NCBI RefSeq assembly: GCF_000512695.2
Contig: NZ_AZRW02000051.1
Coordinates: forward strand, 1-41,097
DNA from: Pseudomonas sp. QTF5
Lineage (GTDB): Bacteria; Pseudomonadota; Gammaproteobacteria; Pseudomonadales; Pseudomonadaceae
Direction of reading: 5' to 3'
DNA: 41,097 nucleotides
The notes under the pieces are model-generated. The model had not been told where the DNA came from. It was given only the letters and a program-made list of their open reading frames with translations, and ran no database searches. The position numbers and the translations under genes were made by a program. This document shows, piece by piece, positions 23,806 through 32,231 of this stretch; positions within the stretch are counted from its first letter, which is position 1, and each line of letters starts with the position of its first letter.

Positions 23806-26199
23806 ATGTCCGAATCCACCACTTTCGATCTGCCGATTGCCGGCATGACCTGCGCCAGTTGCGCCGGGCGTGTCGAGCGTGCCTTGAGCAAAGTCATCGG
23901 CGCCACGGCCGTCAGCGTCAACCTGGCCACCGAACAGGCCCGGGTTCAAGCACCCAGCGACAGCCTGCCGGCCTTGATGGACGCGGTGCATCAGGCCGGT
24001 TACAGCGTTCCACAGCAGAGCCTGGAATTGAGCATCGAAGGCATGACCTGCGCGTCCTGCGTTGGCCGCGTCGAACGGGCGCTGGCCAAGGTGCCGGGGG
24101 TAAAACGTGTCAGCGTCAACCTGGCCAACGAGCGTGCGCACCTCGAATTGCTCGGCCAGGTCGACCCGCAAACCCTGATCGGCGCCGTGACCAAGGCTGG
24201 TTACTCCGCCAGCGTCTGGGAAGTCGAACACCCGCAAACCGACAATCAACAACAACGATTGCACCGCGAACGCTGGGCTTTGCTGGCAGCTATCGCCCTC
24301 GCCTTGCCGCTGGTGCTGCCGATGGTGCTGCAACCTTTCGGCGTGCACTGGATGCTCCCGGCGTGGGTGCAGTTTGCGTTGGCCACGCCAGTGCAGTTCA
24401 TCTTCGGCGCACGCTTCTATGTCGCTGCGTGGAAAGCCGTGCGCGCCGGCGCCGGCAACATGGATTTGCTGGTGGCTCTGGGCACCAGTGCCGGCTATGG
24501 CTTGAGCGTTTACGAGTGGGCCACCGCCGCCGGCCGCCAGCCGCACCTGTATTTCGAAGCCTCGGCAGTGGTGATCGCTCTGGTGCTGCTGGGCAAGTAC
24601 CTGGAAAGCCGCGCCAAACGCCAGACCGCCAGCGCCATCCGCGCCCTTGAAGCCTTGCGTCCGGAGCGAGCCATTCAGGTGATCGATGGCCGCGAGCAGG
24701 ACGTTGCGATCAGCGCTTTGCGTCTCGACGATCTGGTCATGGTCAAACCCGGCGAACGCTTCCCGGTGGATGGCGAAGTGGTGGAGGGTCAGAGCCACGC
24801 CGACGAAGCACTAATCAGCGGCGAAAGCCTGCCAGTGCCAAAACAGCCGGGCGACAAGGTCACCGGCGGCGCCATCAATGGCGAGGGTCGGTTGCTGGTT
24901 CGGACCTTGGCGCTCGGTGCAGAAACCGTGCTGGCGCGGATCATCCGCCTGGTCGAAGACGCGCAGGCGGCAAAAGCACCGATCCAGAAACTGGTGGATA
25001 AAGTCAGCCAGGTGTTCGTGCCTGCGGTGCTGTTGATCGCGCTGGCGACCTTGATCGGTTGGTGGCTGTACGGCGCGCCACTGGAAACCGCATTGATCAA
25101 TGCGGTCGCAGTGTTGGTGATCGCCTGCCCTTGCGCACTCGGGCTGGCCACGCCGACGGCAATCATGGCCGGCACCGGTGTGGCGGCGCGCTACGGGATT
25201 CTGATCAAGGACGCTGAAGCTTTGGAGCGCGCTCATGAAGTCAGCGCCGTGGTGTTCGACAAGACCGGCACGCTGACTTCGGGCACGCCGCGCATCGCGC
25301 ATCTGAGTGCCATCGAGGGTGATGAAGCTGCCCTGCTGCAAATGGCTGGTGCGCTGCAACGCGGCAGTGAACACCCGTTGGCCAAGGCTGTGCTGGATGC
25401 CTGCGCCGAGCGCGGTTTGACCGTGGCTGATGTCAGCGACAGTCAATCGCTGACCGGGCGCGGCATTGCCGGCAGTCTCGACGGTCGACGGTTGGCCTTG
25501 GGCAATCGGCGTCTGCTGGAAGAAAGCGGACTGAGCGCCGGGCCATTGGCCGATTCCGCAATCGCCTGGGAAATCGAAGGCCGGACCCTGTCCTGGCTGA
25601 TCGAACAAAGCCCAGAACCACGGGTGCTCGGCCTGTTCGCCTTCGGTGACACGCTCAAACCCGGCGCCTTGCAAGCAGTGCAACGCTTAAGCGCACGGAA
25701 CATCAGCAGCCACCTGCTGACCGGCGATAACCGCGGCAGCGCCAAGGTGGTCGCCGAGGCGCTGGGCATCAGCGACGTCCACGCCGAAGTCCTGCCGGCG
25801 GATAAAGCCGCCACCGTCGCCGCACTGAAAAAAACCGGTGTGGTGGCAATGGTCGGCGATGGCATCAACGACGCACCGGCCCTTGCCGCGGCAGACATCG
25901 GCATCGCCATGGGCGGCGGCACCGACGTCGCCATGCACGCTGCAGGGATCACCCTGATGCGCGGTGATCCGCGGCTGGTGCCGGCGGCGCTGGAAATCAG
26001 CCGCAAGACCTACGCGAAGATTCGCCAAAACCTGTTCTGGGCCTTCGTCTATAACCTGATCGGCCTGCCTCTGGCGGCGTTCGGCTTTCTCAACCCGGTG
26101 CTGGCCGGCGCGGCCATGGCGCTGTCGAGCGTCAGCGTGGTGAGCAATGCGTTACTGTTGAAAACCTGGAAACCCAAAGACCTGGAGAACAACCGATGA
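23806..26199 (+). CDS. copA: Copper-exporting P1B-type ATPase (CopA/CueA)
   Basis: 797-residue Cu(I) efflux ATPase of the inner membrane. It has two N-terminal HMA domains, each with GMTCASC (13-19 and 79-85), and eight membrane helices. The ion-path motif CPC (441-443) lies in VIACPCALGLATP, the phosphorylated Asp485 in DKTGTL, SEHPL at 521-525 and the hinge motif GDGINDAP (684-691). It pumps Cu(I) to the periplasm. The start has GGGAG upstream. Its stop codon overlaps the cueR start by four bases, so repressor-activator and pump are co-transcribed. Confidence 0.96.
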   Translation: MSESTTFDLPIAGMTCASCAGRVERALSKVIGATAVSVNLATEQARVQAPSDSLPALMDAVHQAGYSVPQQSLELSIEGMTCASCVGRVERALAKVPGVKRVSVNLANERAHLELLGQVDPQTLIGAVTKAGYSASVWEVEHPQTDNQQQRLHRERWALLAAIALALPLVLPMVLQPFGVHWMLPAWVQFALATPVQFIFGARFYVAAWKAVRAGAGNMDLLVALGTSAGYGLSVYEWATAAGRQPHLYFEASAVVIALVLLGKYLESRAKRQTASAIRALEALRPERAIQVIDGREQDVAISALRLDDLVMVKPGERFPVDGEVVEGQSHADEALISGESLPVPKQPGDKVTGGAINGEGRLLVRTLALGAETVLARIIRLVEDAQAAKAPIQKLVDKVSQVFVPAVLLIALATLIGWWLYGAPLETALINAVAVLVIACPCALGLATPTAIMAGTGVAARYGILIKDAEALERAHEVSAVVFDKTGTLTSGTPRIAHLSAIEGDEAALLQMAGALQRGSEHPLAKAVLDACAERGLTVADVSDSQSLTGRGIAGSLDGRRLALGNRRLLEESGLSAGPLADSAIAWEIEGRTLSWLIEQSPEPRVLGLFAFGDTLKPGALQAVQRLSARNISSHLLTGDNRGSAKVVAEALGISDVHAEVLPADKAATVAALKKTGVVAMVGDGINDAPALAAADIGIAMGGGTDVAMHAAGITLMRGDPRLVPAALEISRKTYAKIRQNLFWAFVYNLIGLPLAAFGFLNPVLAGAAMALSSVSVVSNALLLKTWKPKDLENNR

Positions 26200-26609
26200 A
26201 CATTGGCCAAGCGGCCCGCCAGAGCGGTTTGAGCGCGAAGATGATTCGTTACTACGAATCCATCGGCCTGCTCAAGGCGGCCCATCGCACCGACAGCGGC
26301 TATCGGGTCTATGGCGATGACGATCTGCATACTCTGGCGTTCATCAAGCGCTCTCGGGATTTGGGTTTCTCACTGGAAGAGGTCGGCAAACTGCTGACTC
26401 TCTGGCAGGACCGTCAGCGCGCCAGTGCCGATGTGAAGGCTCTGGCCCGTCAGCACATCGACGAGCTGAACCAGAAGATTCGCGAACTCGGCCAACTGCG
26501 CGACACCCTGCAAGACCTGGTAGAACATTGCCACGGCGACCACCGCCCGGACTGCCCGATCCTCAAGGAGCTGGCGTCGGGCTGCTGCGCCGAACCCGCC
26601 CATTCCTGA
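26196..26609 (+). CDS. cueR: Copper-responsive MerR-family regulator CueR
   Basis: 137-residue MerR protein. The N-terminal winged helix reads MNIGQAARQSGLSAKMIRYY with ESIGLL, typical of CueR. A dimerisation helix follows, and the C-terminal copper loop CHGDHRPDC has the C-x7-C spacing expected for Cu(I) sensing. It would activate the two CTTGCC-N5-GGCAAG promoters in this cluster. It is the last gene of the copA operon. Its end overlaps a decayed MFS gene on the other strand by 47 bases. Confidence 0.94.
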   Translation: MNIGQAARQSGLSAKMIRYYESIGLLKAAHRTDSGYRVYGDDDLHTLAFIKRSRDLGFSLEEVGKLLTLWQDRQRASADVKALARQHIDELNQKIRELGQLRDTLQDLVEHCHGDHRPDCPILKELASGCCAEPAHS

Positions 26610-27037
26610 GCGCCAATCCCTTCGCCACCAGCAACGTGGTGAGGGGAATGCCGTGGAACAACAACACCACCGCGCCGCGCGTCCACCACGAATAGAACGA
26701 CGCGGCGATCAACATGCCGATGCCGAACCCGGTCATTTGCAGCAGCGTCAGAAAGCTGAAAATCGGTAGGCGCAGGTTGTCCGGTTCACGTTGCAGACGC
26801 GACATCAGGCCGACTTCCGAGAAGCCATCGCCCAAGCCTGCGGTCAATGAAAACAGCAGCAAGCCGTAAAGTGTCTGCTGCTGAAACATCAGGATGGCAG
26901 GACATCAGCAACACGCCGAAGAAAAATCGCCGTTCCAGATGAACGTTGTCCGTACCTTTCAGACGACTGGCGATTCGCGCTCCAATGAATTTCCCGCTGG
27001 CCCAGACCGCCATCGAAAATCGCCGGTATGTGGGCAT
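26563..27037 (-). pseudogene. Truncated, frameshifted MFS transporter gene
   Basis: Two adjacent frames on the minus strand give one protein. First comes MAVWASGKFIGARIASRLKG and FFFGVLL (27010-26905); after a frame change near 26905-26885, MFQQQTLYGLLLFSLTAGLG continues through LLQMTGFGIGMLIAASFYSW and LLFHGIPLTTLLVAKGLALR to a stop at 26563. These are the last helices of a major facilitator. The N-terminal half is absent; only about 150 residues remain. Upstream lies a REP pair. Confidence 0.7.
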
Positions 27038-27073
27038 GGTGTGAACACGGCTTCACTTACACCAAAAATCTAC

Positions 27074-27186
27074 TGTGGGAGCGGCGGTGCGGCGGTGCGG
27101 CGATCCGACTTGCTCGCGAAGGCGGCGTGTCAGTCAACGGTGATGTCGACTGACACACCGCTTTCGCGAGCAAGCCCGCTCCCACA
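27074..27186. repeat. REP pair with expanded internal insert
   Basis: The left arm is GTGGGAGCG followed by GGCGGTGC duplicated in tandem and GGCGATCCGA before CTTGCTCGCG. The right arm is a normal REP. The inner loop has the dyad GTGTCAGTC / GACTGACAC. Confidence 0.85.
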
Positions 27187-27228
27187 TTGGATCTTCGCCA
27201 AGTTTTGGTATTCGGTGATCCTATGTAC

Positions 27229-27252
27229 AAAACCCGGCCGAAGCCGGGTTTT
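27229..27252. terminator. Bidirectional terminator after the RIO kinase gene
   Basis: AAAACCCGGC-CGAA-GCCGGGTTTT is a compact GC stem flanked by A and T runs, 11 bases after the RIO kinase stop. It is a textbook rho-independent terminator on either strand. Confidence 0.9.
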
Positions 27253-27263
27253 GGGTCAACCGA

Positions 27264-28157
27264 TCACTGCATCCACGGTGGAGGCGGCTCTTCGGTCTTG
27301 CTCGGTGGCGCATCATCCGCCGCCCGAACCGCTTGCTTGCGCTCTTCATCGAGACGGGCCGCCTCGATCTCGCGCATGATCCCGCCAACGTCCGCCAGCT
27401 CTTCCGGCTCGTCAAACTCGCCGGTCAACACACTGGCCGGGTGCAAAGTGCCAGCTTCGTACAATGCCCACATTTCCTTGGCGTACTTGGTGCGTTTCAA
27501 CTCCGGTGCAAAACGACCGAAGTAAGACGCCATGTTGCCCACGTCCCGCTCCAGCATGTTGAACGCGTGGTTGTTGCCCGCCGCATCCACCGCTTGCGGC
27601 AGGTCGATGATGACCGGGCCGGTCGGCGTCAGTAGCACGTTGAACTCGGACAGGTCACCGTGCACCAAACCGGTACACAGCATCAGCACGATTTGCGAAA
27701 TCAGAAACGCGTGATATTCGCGCGCCTGATCCGGCTCCAGCACCACGTCATTCAGACGCGGCGCGGCATCGCCGTACTCGTCGGCCACCAGTTCCATCAG
27801 CAGCACGCCTTCGAGGAAGTCATACGGCTTGGGTACTCGCACACCGGCACCGGCCAGCCGGAACAACGCCGCCACTTCGGCATTCTGCCAGGCATCTTCG
27901 GTTTCTTTCTTGCCGAACTTGGAGCCTTTGGCCATCGCTCGAGCCTGCCGGCTGTTGCGCACCTTGCGGCCTTCCTGATACTCGGCCGCCTGACGAAAAC
28001 TGCGTTTATTCGCCTCCTTGTAGACCTTGGCACAACGCAGCTCGTTGCCGCAGCGCACCACATAAACAGCTGCTTCTTTACCACTCATGAGTGGGCGCAG
28101 CACCTCGTCGACCAGACCGTCCTCGATCAGGGGTTCAATGCGTTTTGGAGTCTTCAT
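27264..28157 (-). CDS. RIO1-family serine protein kinase
   Basis: 297-residue bacterial RIO-type kinase. It shows the nucleotide loop SGKEAAVYVV (25-34) and the ATP Lys44 in CAKVYKE. The catalytic loop HGDLSEFN (166-173) and the metal Asp185 in IIDLPQAV follow. A charged, proline-rich tail ends in EEPPPPWMQ. The substrate in bacteria is not established; archaeal and eukaryotic relatives act in ribosome maturation. ATG 28157 begins MKTPKRIEPLIEDGLVDEVL; its ribosome site is weak. A clear terminator ends the gene, so it appears monocistronic. Confidence 0.9.
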   Translation of the reverse strand: MKTPKRIEPLIEDGLVDEVLRPLMSGKEAAVYVVRCGNELRCAKVYKEANKRSFRQAAEYQEGRKVRNSRQARAMAKGSKFGKKETEDAWQNAEVAALFRLAGAGVRVPKPYDFLEGVLLMELVADEYGDAAPRLNDVVLEPDQAREYHAFLISQIVLMLCTGLVHGDLSEFNVLLTPTGPVIIDLPQAVDAAGNNHAFNMLERDVGNMASYFGRFAPELKRTKYAKEMWALYEAGTLHPASVLTGEFDEPEELADVGGIMREIEAARLDEERKQAVRAADDAPPSKTEEPPPPWMQ

Positions 28158-28426
28158 CAGCTTTTATTGTGGGTCCTTTATTACCAAACACGCGAAAGTC
28201 ATTCGTTATACGGCAATCCTCTCATTCGCGGGAGGGGTTGCCGACCTATGAACGTTCCCATGAACATCAAGAAGCACACAATGTGCCGGATTAATCGGGC
28301 ACAACTCATTGACCGCTCAGGATCATAGCTGAGCCTGCGCCACTTGTTGACGAAGGGCTACAGGGGCATTTGCGACAGAATCTGACACATAGCCCCTACC
28401 CTTCGCCGGATTTTTCTCAACAGGCC

Positions 28427-28453
28427 TAAATTTCCACGTTCCTCAGCCGAAGT
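28427..28453 (+). promoter_or_regulatory. FliA (sigma-28) promoter of the chemoreceptor gene
   Basis: TAAA, fifteen bases, then GCCGAAGT, close to the flagellar consensus TAAA-N15-GCCGATAA. It lies about 150 bases before the chemoreceptor ATG in a 444-base gap without genes. The gap also has a hairpin-like segment, GCCCC...GGGGGC, at 28484-28507. Confidence 0.65.
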
Positions 28454-28601
28454 CATTAGAGAGAAAAGGAATTGTCCGACAATAGCCCCGACAATGATAA
28501 CGGGGGCGCACTCAAGGATCGGGGTATCTAACGTTTTCGGCTGCCAATAATCCGCGAGTCATCTGCACTGCGTGGGCCTACAAGAAAAAACTGGAGCGCG
28601 G

Positions 28602-30548
28602 ATGAACATCAAACAGAAGCTGACCTGGGCGTTTGCAATCATCGCCTGCTTGCCCGTGGTGCTGGTCGCTACCCTCGTGGTGCTGAACTTGCGCAGCGAT
28701 GCCAAGGATAATTTTGTCGATGGCAGTGGCCGTGAGATTCGTCAGGTCAGCAATGCCATGCAGTTGTTTTTTGACGGCATCAGCCAGAACGTCGATTACC
28801 TGGCCGGTCAGCCGTTGGTCAAAGCGGGCGATGCCAGCATAAAAAGCCGGGTCAGTGCCGATGCCGCGCAACTTCCCGAAAGTGAGATGGACACAAAGCT
28901 GTTGAACTTGTTCACTGGGCTGGCCACCAGCCATCCGGCTTACTCCTATGTGTCTTACGGCTTGTCCAGCGGTGGTTATGCCACATGGCCGGCTGACCCG
29001 AAGATGGCCAATTACGACCCACGTGCTCGCCCCTGGTACAAGACAGCCATGGCCAACCCTGGCAAGACGTTACGCACTGAGGCCTATTACTGGGCCGGCG
29101 ATGACGCCGTGCTGGTCAGCACCGTGCGTGCCGTGGCCAATCAGCTCGGGGCTCAGGGCGGTGTGCTCGCCATCGATGTCTCTCTCAAACAGCTCACCGA
29201 AATCGTCAAACAGATCAAACTCGGCGAAACCGGCTACCTGATGCTGGTGGAAAATACCGGCACGGTGCTGGTCGATCCGAAGCAACCGGAACACAACTTC
29301 AAAGCCCTCAATAGCCTCGGCGACGGCTACGCGCAATTGGCCAAGGCTGGTAAAGGGCTGGTGGAAGTCGAGCTCAATGGCGAACGCTACATGGCCAACG
29401 TCTGGCCGTCGGAGCAACTGGGCTGGACCTTTATTGGTTTGATCAAGCAGACCGACGTAATGAGCTCGGCCACTCAACTGACCTGGCTGATCGCGATCAT
29501 CGCGGCGGTACTCGCGGTGCTCTTTGCCATCGTCGGCGCCAGTTTCGCCAGCCTGATCGTGCGGCCAATCCGCAGCGTGGCCAGCGGTCTGGAAGGCATC
29601 GCCCAGGGTGAAGGCGACCTGACCAAGAACCTGCACATCCGTGGCAGCGATGAAACCGCGCAACTGGCCAACTGGTTCAACCAGTTTCTGGCGGCGATTC
29701 GCAACCTGATTCAGAGCATCGGCGGTGCCGCGAGCAAGATCCTCGCCACCTCCCAAAGCTCGACCCGGGTGTCCAGCGACATGGCCGAAGCCGCCGGACG
29801 TCAGCGTGAAGCGGTGGACATGGTGTCCACGGCGTTCCATGAAATGGTCGCCACCGCCAACGAAGTCGCACGTTCCTGCAGCCAGGCCGCCGAATCGGCC
29901 GACAGCGGTCAGCGCCAGGCGCGCGAAGGTCAGCAACAGATTGATGCAGCCGTCACCAGTGTTGATCGCTTGAGCCAGGAAATCGAACAATCGGCGCAGT
30001 CGATGCAACAGCTTGAACGCGATAGCAACGACATTCAGTCGATCCTCGGGACCATTCGTTCCATCGCCGAACAAACCAACCTGTTGGCGCTGAACGCCGC
30101 CATCGAAGCGGCCCGGGCGGGTGAACAGGGTCGTGGCTTTGCGGTGGTAGCGGATGAAGTTCGCGCCCTGGCCAAACGCACTGCCGACTCCACGGCGGAA
30201 ATCGACGGGCTGTTGGGCAACCTGGCCAAGCGCACCAGCCAGGTGACGCAGCAGATGCATGCGAGCCTGGAAGTGTCCCAGCAATCGGTGACCCGTATCG
30301 GCGAAGCGCGCAGCAGCTTCGGGCAGATTCGTGAATCGGTGGATGTGATTCGCGACATGAACACCCAGATCGCCACGGCGGCTGAGGAACAGCATCAAGT
30401 GGCGGAAGACATCAATCGCCATATCAGCCAGATTCATGGCGATGCGCAGTTGGTAGCAGAACTGGCGAACTCGGCGCGGCTGGATTCTCAGAGCCTGGCG
30501 GGGTTGTCGAATGAGCTGGATGGGTTGGTTCGGCGGTTCAGGACCTGA
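28602..30548 (+). CDS. Methyl-accepting chemotaxis protein with dCache domain
   Basis: 648-residue transducer. The first membrane helix is about residues 7-29 and the periplasmic double-Cache domain 30-290; the second helix is 293-319, followed by HAMP (about 320-372) and the methyl-accepting signalling domain. The hairpin tip lies in the stretch EQTNLLALNAAIEAARAGEQ with GRGFAVVADEVRALAKRT. The Cache domain contains YDPRARPWYKTA (138-149), which matches the first half of the amino-acid-binding motif. The following YYWAGDD (162-168) has Trp where the amino-acid sensors have Asp, so the ligand may be another compound. ATG 28602 follows GGAG. A FliA-type promoter lies upstream. Confidence 0.92.
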   Translation: MNIKQKLTWAFAIIACLPVVLVATLVVLNLRSDAKDNFVDGSGREIRQVSNAMQLFFDGISQNVDYLAGQPLVKAGDASIKSRVSADAAQLPESEMDTKLLNLFTGLATSHPAYSYVSYGLSSGGYATWPADPKMANYDPRARPWYKTAMANPGKTLRTEAYYWAGDDAVLVSTVRAVANQLGAQGGVLAIDVSLKQLTEIVKQIKLGETGYLMLVENTGTVLVDPKQPEHNFKALNSLGDGYAQLAKAGKGLVEVELNGERYMANVWPSEQLGWTFIGLIKQTDVMSSATQLTWLIAIIAAVLAVLFAIVGASFASLIVRPIRSVASGLEGIAQGEGDLTKNLHIRGSDETAQLANWFNQFLAAIRNLIQSIGGAASKILATSQSSTRVSSDMAEAAGRQREAVDMVSTAFHEMVATANEVARSCSQAAESADSGQRQAREGQQQIDAAVTSVDRLSQEIEQSAQSMQQLERDSNDIQSILGTIRSIAEQTNLLALNAAIEAARAGEQGRGFAVVADEVRALAKRTADSTAEIDGLLGNLAKRTSQVTQQMHASLEVSQQSVTRIGEARSSFGQIRESVDVIRDMNTQIATAAEEQHQVAEDINRHISQIHGDAQLVAELANSARLDSQSLAGLSNELDGLVRRFRT

Positions 30549-30578
30549 TCCAAAATCCCGGTGGCCGCTACGCGGCCA

Positions 30579-30643
30579 ATCGCGAGCAGGCTCGCTCCCA
30601 CAAGGACAGCGCAAAACCCTGTGGGAGCGAGCCTGCTCGCGAT
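30579..30643. repeat. REP pair
   Basis: Inverted arms ATCGCGAGCAGGCTCGCTCC and complement between the convergent chemoreceptor and thiolase genes. Confidence 0.9.
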
Positions 30644-30682
30644 GGGGGCGTCACTGCCTGAACAAATCAGAACAACCAATAA

Positions 30683-31960
30683 TCAGCGCTCGATAATTGC
30701 CGTCACGCCCTGACCGCCGGCGGCGCAGATCGAGATCAACCCTCGGCCCTTGCCCGCCGCGTCCAGCAGCTTCGCCAGGTTGGCGACGATGCGCGCACCG
30801 GTGGCGGCAAACGGATGCCCGGCGGCCAGTGAGCTGCCCTTGACGTTGAGGCGGCTGCGGTCGATGGAACCCAGCGGTGCGTCGAGGCCGAGGCGGGTTT
30901 TGCAGAACTCTGGATCTTCCCAGGCCTTCAATGTGCACAGCACTTGCGCGGCGAACGCTTCGTGGATTTCGTAGTAATCGAAATCCTGCAAGGTCAGGCC
31001 ATTGCGTGCCAGTAAACGCGGCACGGCATAAGCCGGCGCCATCAGCAGGCCTTCGGCACCGTTGACGAAATCCACCGCTGCCGCCTCGCCGTCACGCCAA
31101 TAGGCGAGGATCGGCAAGCCGCGCTCTTTCGCCCATTCTTCACTGCCCAGCAGCACCACCGACGCGCCATCGGTGAGTGGCGTGGAATTGCCCGCGGTCA
31201 GGGTGCCCTTGGCGCTTTTCTCGAAGGCCGGCTTCAGTGAGGCGAGTTTTTCCAGGGTCAGATCCGGGCGCAGGTTGTTGTCCCGGGTCAGGCCCAAGAA
31301 CGGCGTCATCAAATCGTTGTGCCAGCCTTCGGCGTAGGACGCGGCCAGTTTCTGATGGCTTTCCTGGGTCAGCTGATCCTGCTCGTCACGCGGGATGCTC
31401 CAAGTCTGAGCCATCATTTCACAGTGCTCGCCCATCGACCGGCCGGTGCGCGGCTCGCCGATACTTGGAAAGTCGGGCATCAAGTGTCGGGGACGCAGTT
31501 GCAGGAAGGTTTTCAGTTTGTCGGCGGTGCTTCGGGCGCGGTTGGCTTGCAAGAGGATCTTGCGCAGGCTTTCGTTGACCCCGATCGGCACGTCCGAGGC
31601 AGTGTCGACGCCACCGGCAATGCCACATTCGATCTGACCCAGGGCGATTTTGTTCGCCACCAACAACGTCGCCTCCAGCCCCGTGCCGCAGGCTTGCTGG
31701 ATGTCGTAGGCCGGCGTCATTGGCGACAACCGCGAGCCGAGCACGCATTCGCGGGTCAGGCCGTAATCGCGCAAATACTTGAGCAGCGCACCAGCCGCCA
31801 CTTCACCCATGCGCACACCGTGCAGGTTATAGCGCTCGATCAGGCCTTCCAGCGCTGCGGTGAACATCGCCTGGTTACTGGCAGTGGCGTATGGCCCGTT
31901 GGATCGGGCAAAGGGGATACGGTTACCACCGATAATCGCGACGCGGCGCAGCTGAGTCAT
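30683..31960 (-). CDS. Acetyl-CoA C-acyltransferase (thiolase, FadI-type)
   Basis: 425-residue thiolase. The acylated Cys91 lies in QQACGTGLEA, and HEAF (333-336) replaces the NEAF of other thiolases, as in FadI-like enzymes. GHPFAATGAR has His382 and CAAGGQG has Cys412. It would cleave or form 3-oxoacyl-CoA, in fatty acid degradation or a condensation pathway. ATG 31960 has AGGAGC upstream; the longer frame starts without one. It is divergent from fabG and maoC, which could supply or use 3-oxo and enoyl intermediates (compare PA4785-PA4786). Confidence 0.92.
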   Translation of the reverse strand: MTQLRRVAIIGGNRIPFARSNGPYATASNQAMFTAALEGLIERYNLHGVRMGEVAAGALLKYLRDYGLTRECVLGSRLSPMTPAYDIQQACGTGLEATLLVANKIALGQIECGIAGGVDTASDVPIGVNESLRKILLQANRARSTADKLKTFLQLRPRHLMPDFPSIGEPRTGRSMGEHCEMMAQTWSIPRDEQDQLTQESHQKLAASYAEGWHNDLMTPFLGLTRDNNLRPDLTLEKLASLKPAFEKSAKGTLTAGNSTPLTDGASVVLLGSEEWAKERGLPILAYWRDGEAAAVDFVNGAEGLLMAPAYAVPRLLARNGLTLQDFDYYEIHEAFAAQVLCTLKAWEDPEFCKTRLGLDAPLGSIDRSRLNVKGSSLAAGHPFAATGARIVANLAKLLDAAGKGRGLISICAAGGQGVTAIIER

Positions 31961-31998
31961 GAAAAAGCTCCTTTTAATCAAATATGAACACCAAACCC

Positions 31999-32088
31999 TG
32001 TGGGAGCGGGCTTGCTCGCGAAGGGGTCATCACCTTCAACATCTCTGTTGACTGACACACCGCTTTCGCGAGCAAGCCCGCTCCCACA
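31999..32088. repeat. REP pair in divergent region
   Basis: Inverted arms GTGGGAGCGGGCTTGCTCGC and complement, in the 271-base space between the thiolase and fabG starts. That is unusual, since most copies here lie after genes. Confidence 0.88.
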
Positions 32089-32231
32089 GGGGGCTGCATT
32101 TCCTGAAAGTCCTGCTAAACCCAATCTCAAACTAACCTGCAATGATCAAGCGTAGGCCGTATCTCGTGGATCGAACGACTAATTGCCGTTCATGGTCCAC
32201 ACTTTTAATCCCAGTTGCTGGAGCATGATCC

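Noticed and set aside
23788..24798. 336-codon open frame opposite copA
   Set aside because: Shadow of the HMA domains, no conserved motif.
29070..30614. 514-codon open frame opposite the chemoreceptor gene
   Set aside because: It is an antisense shadow of a GC-rich coding sequence; the sense strand has clear MCP domains.
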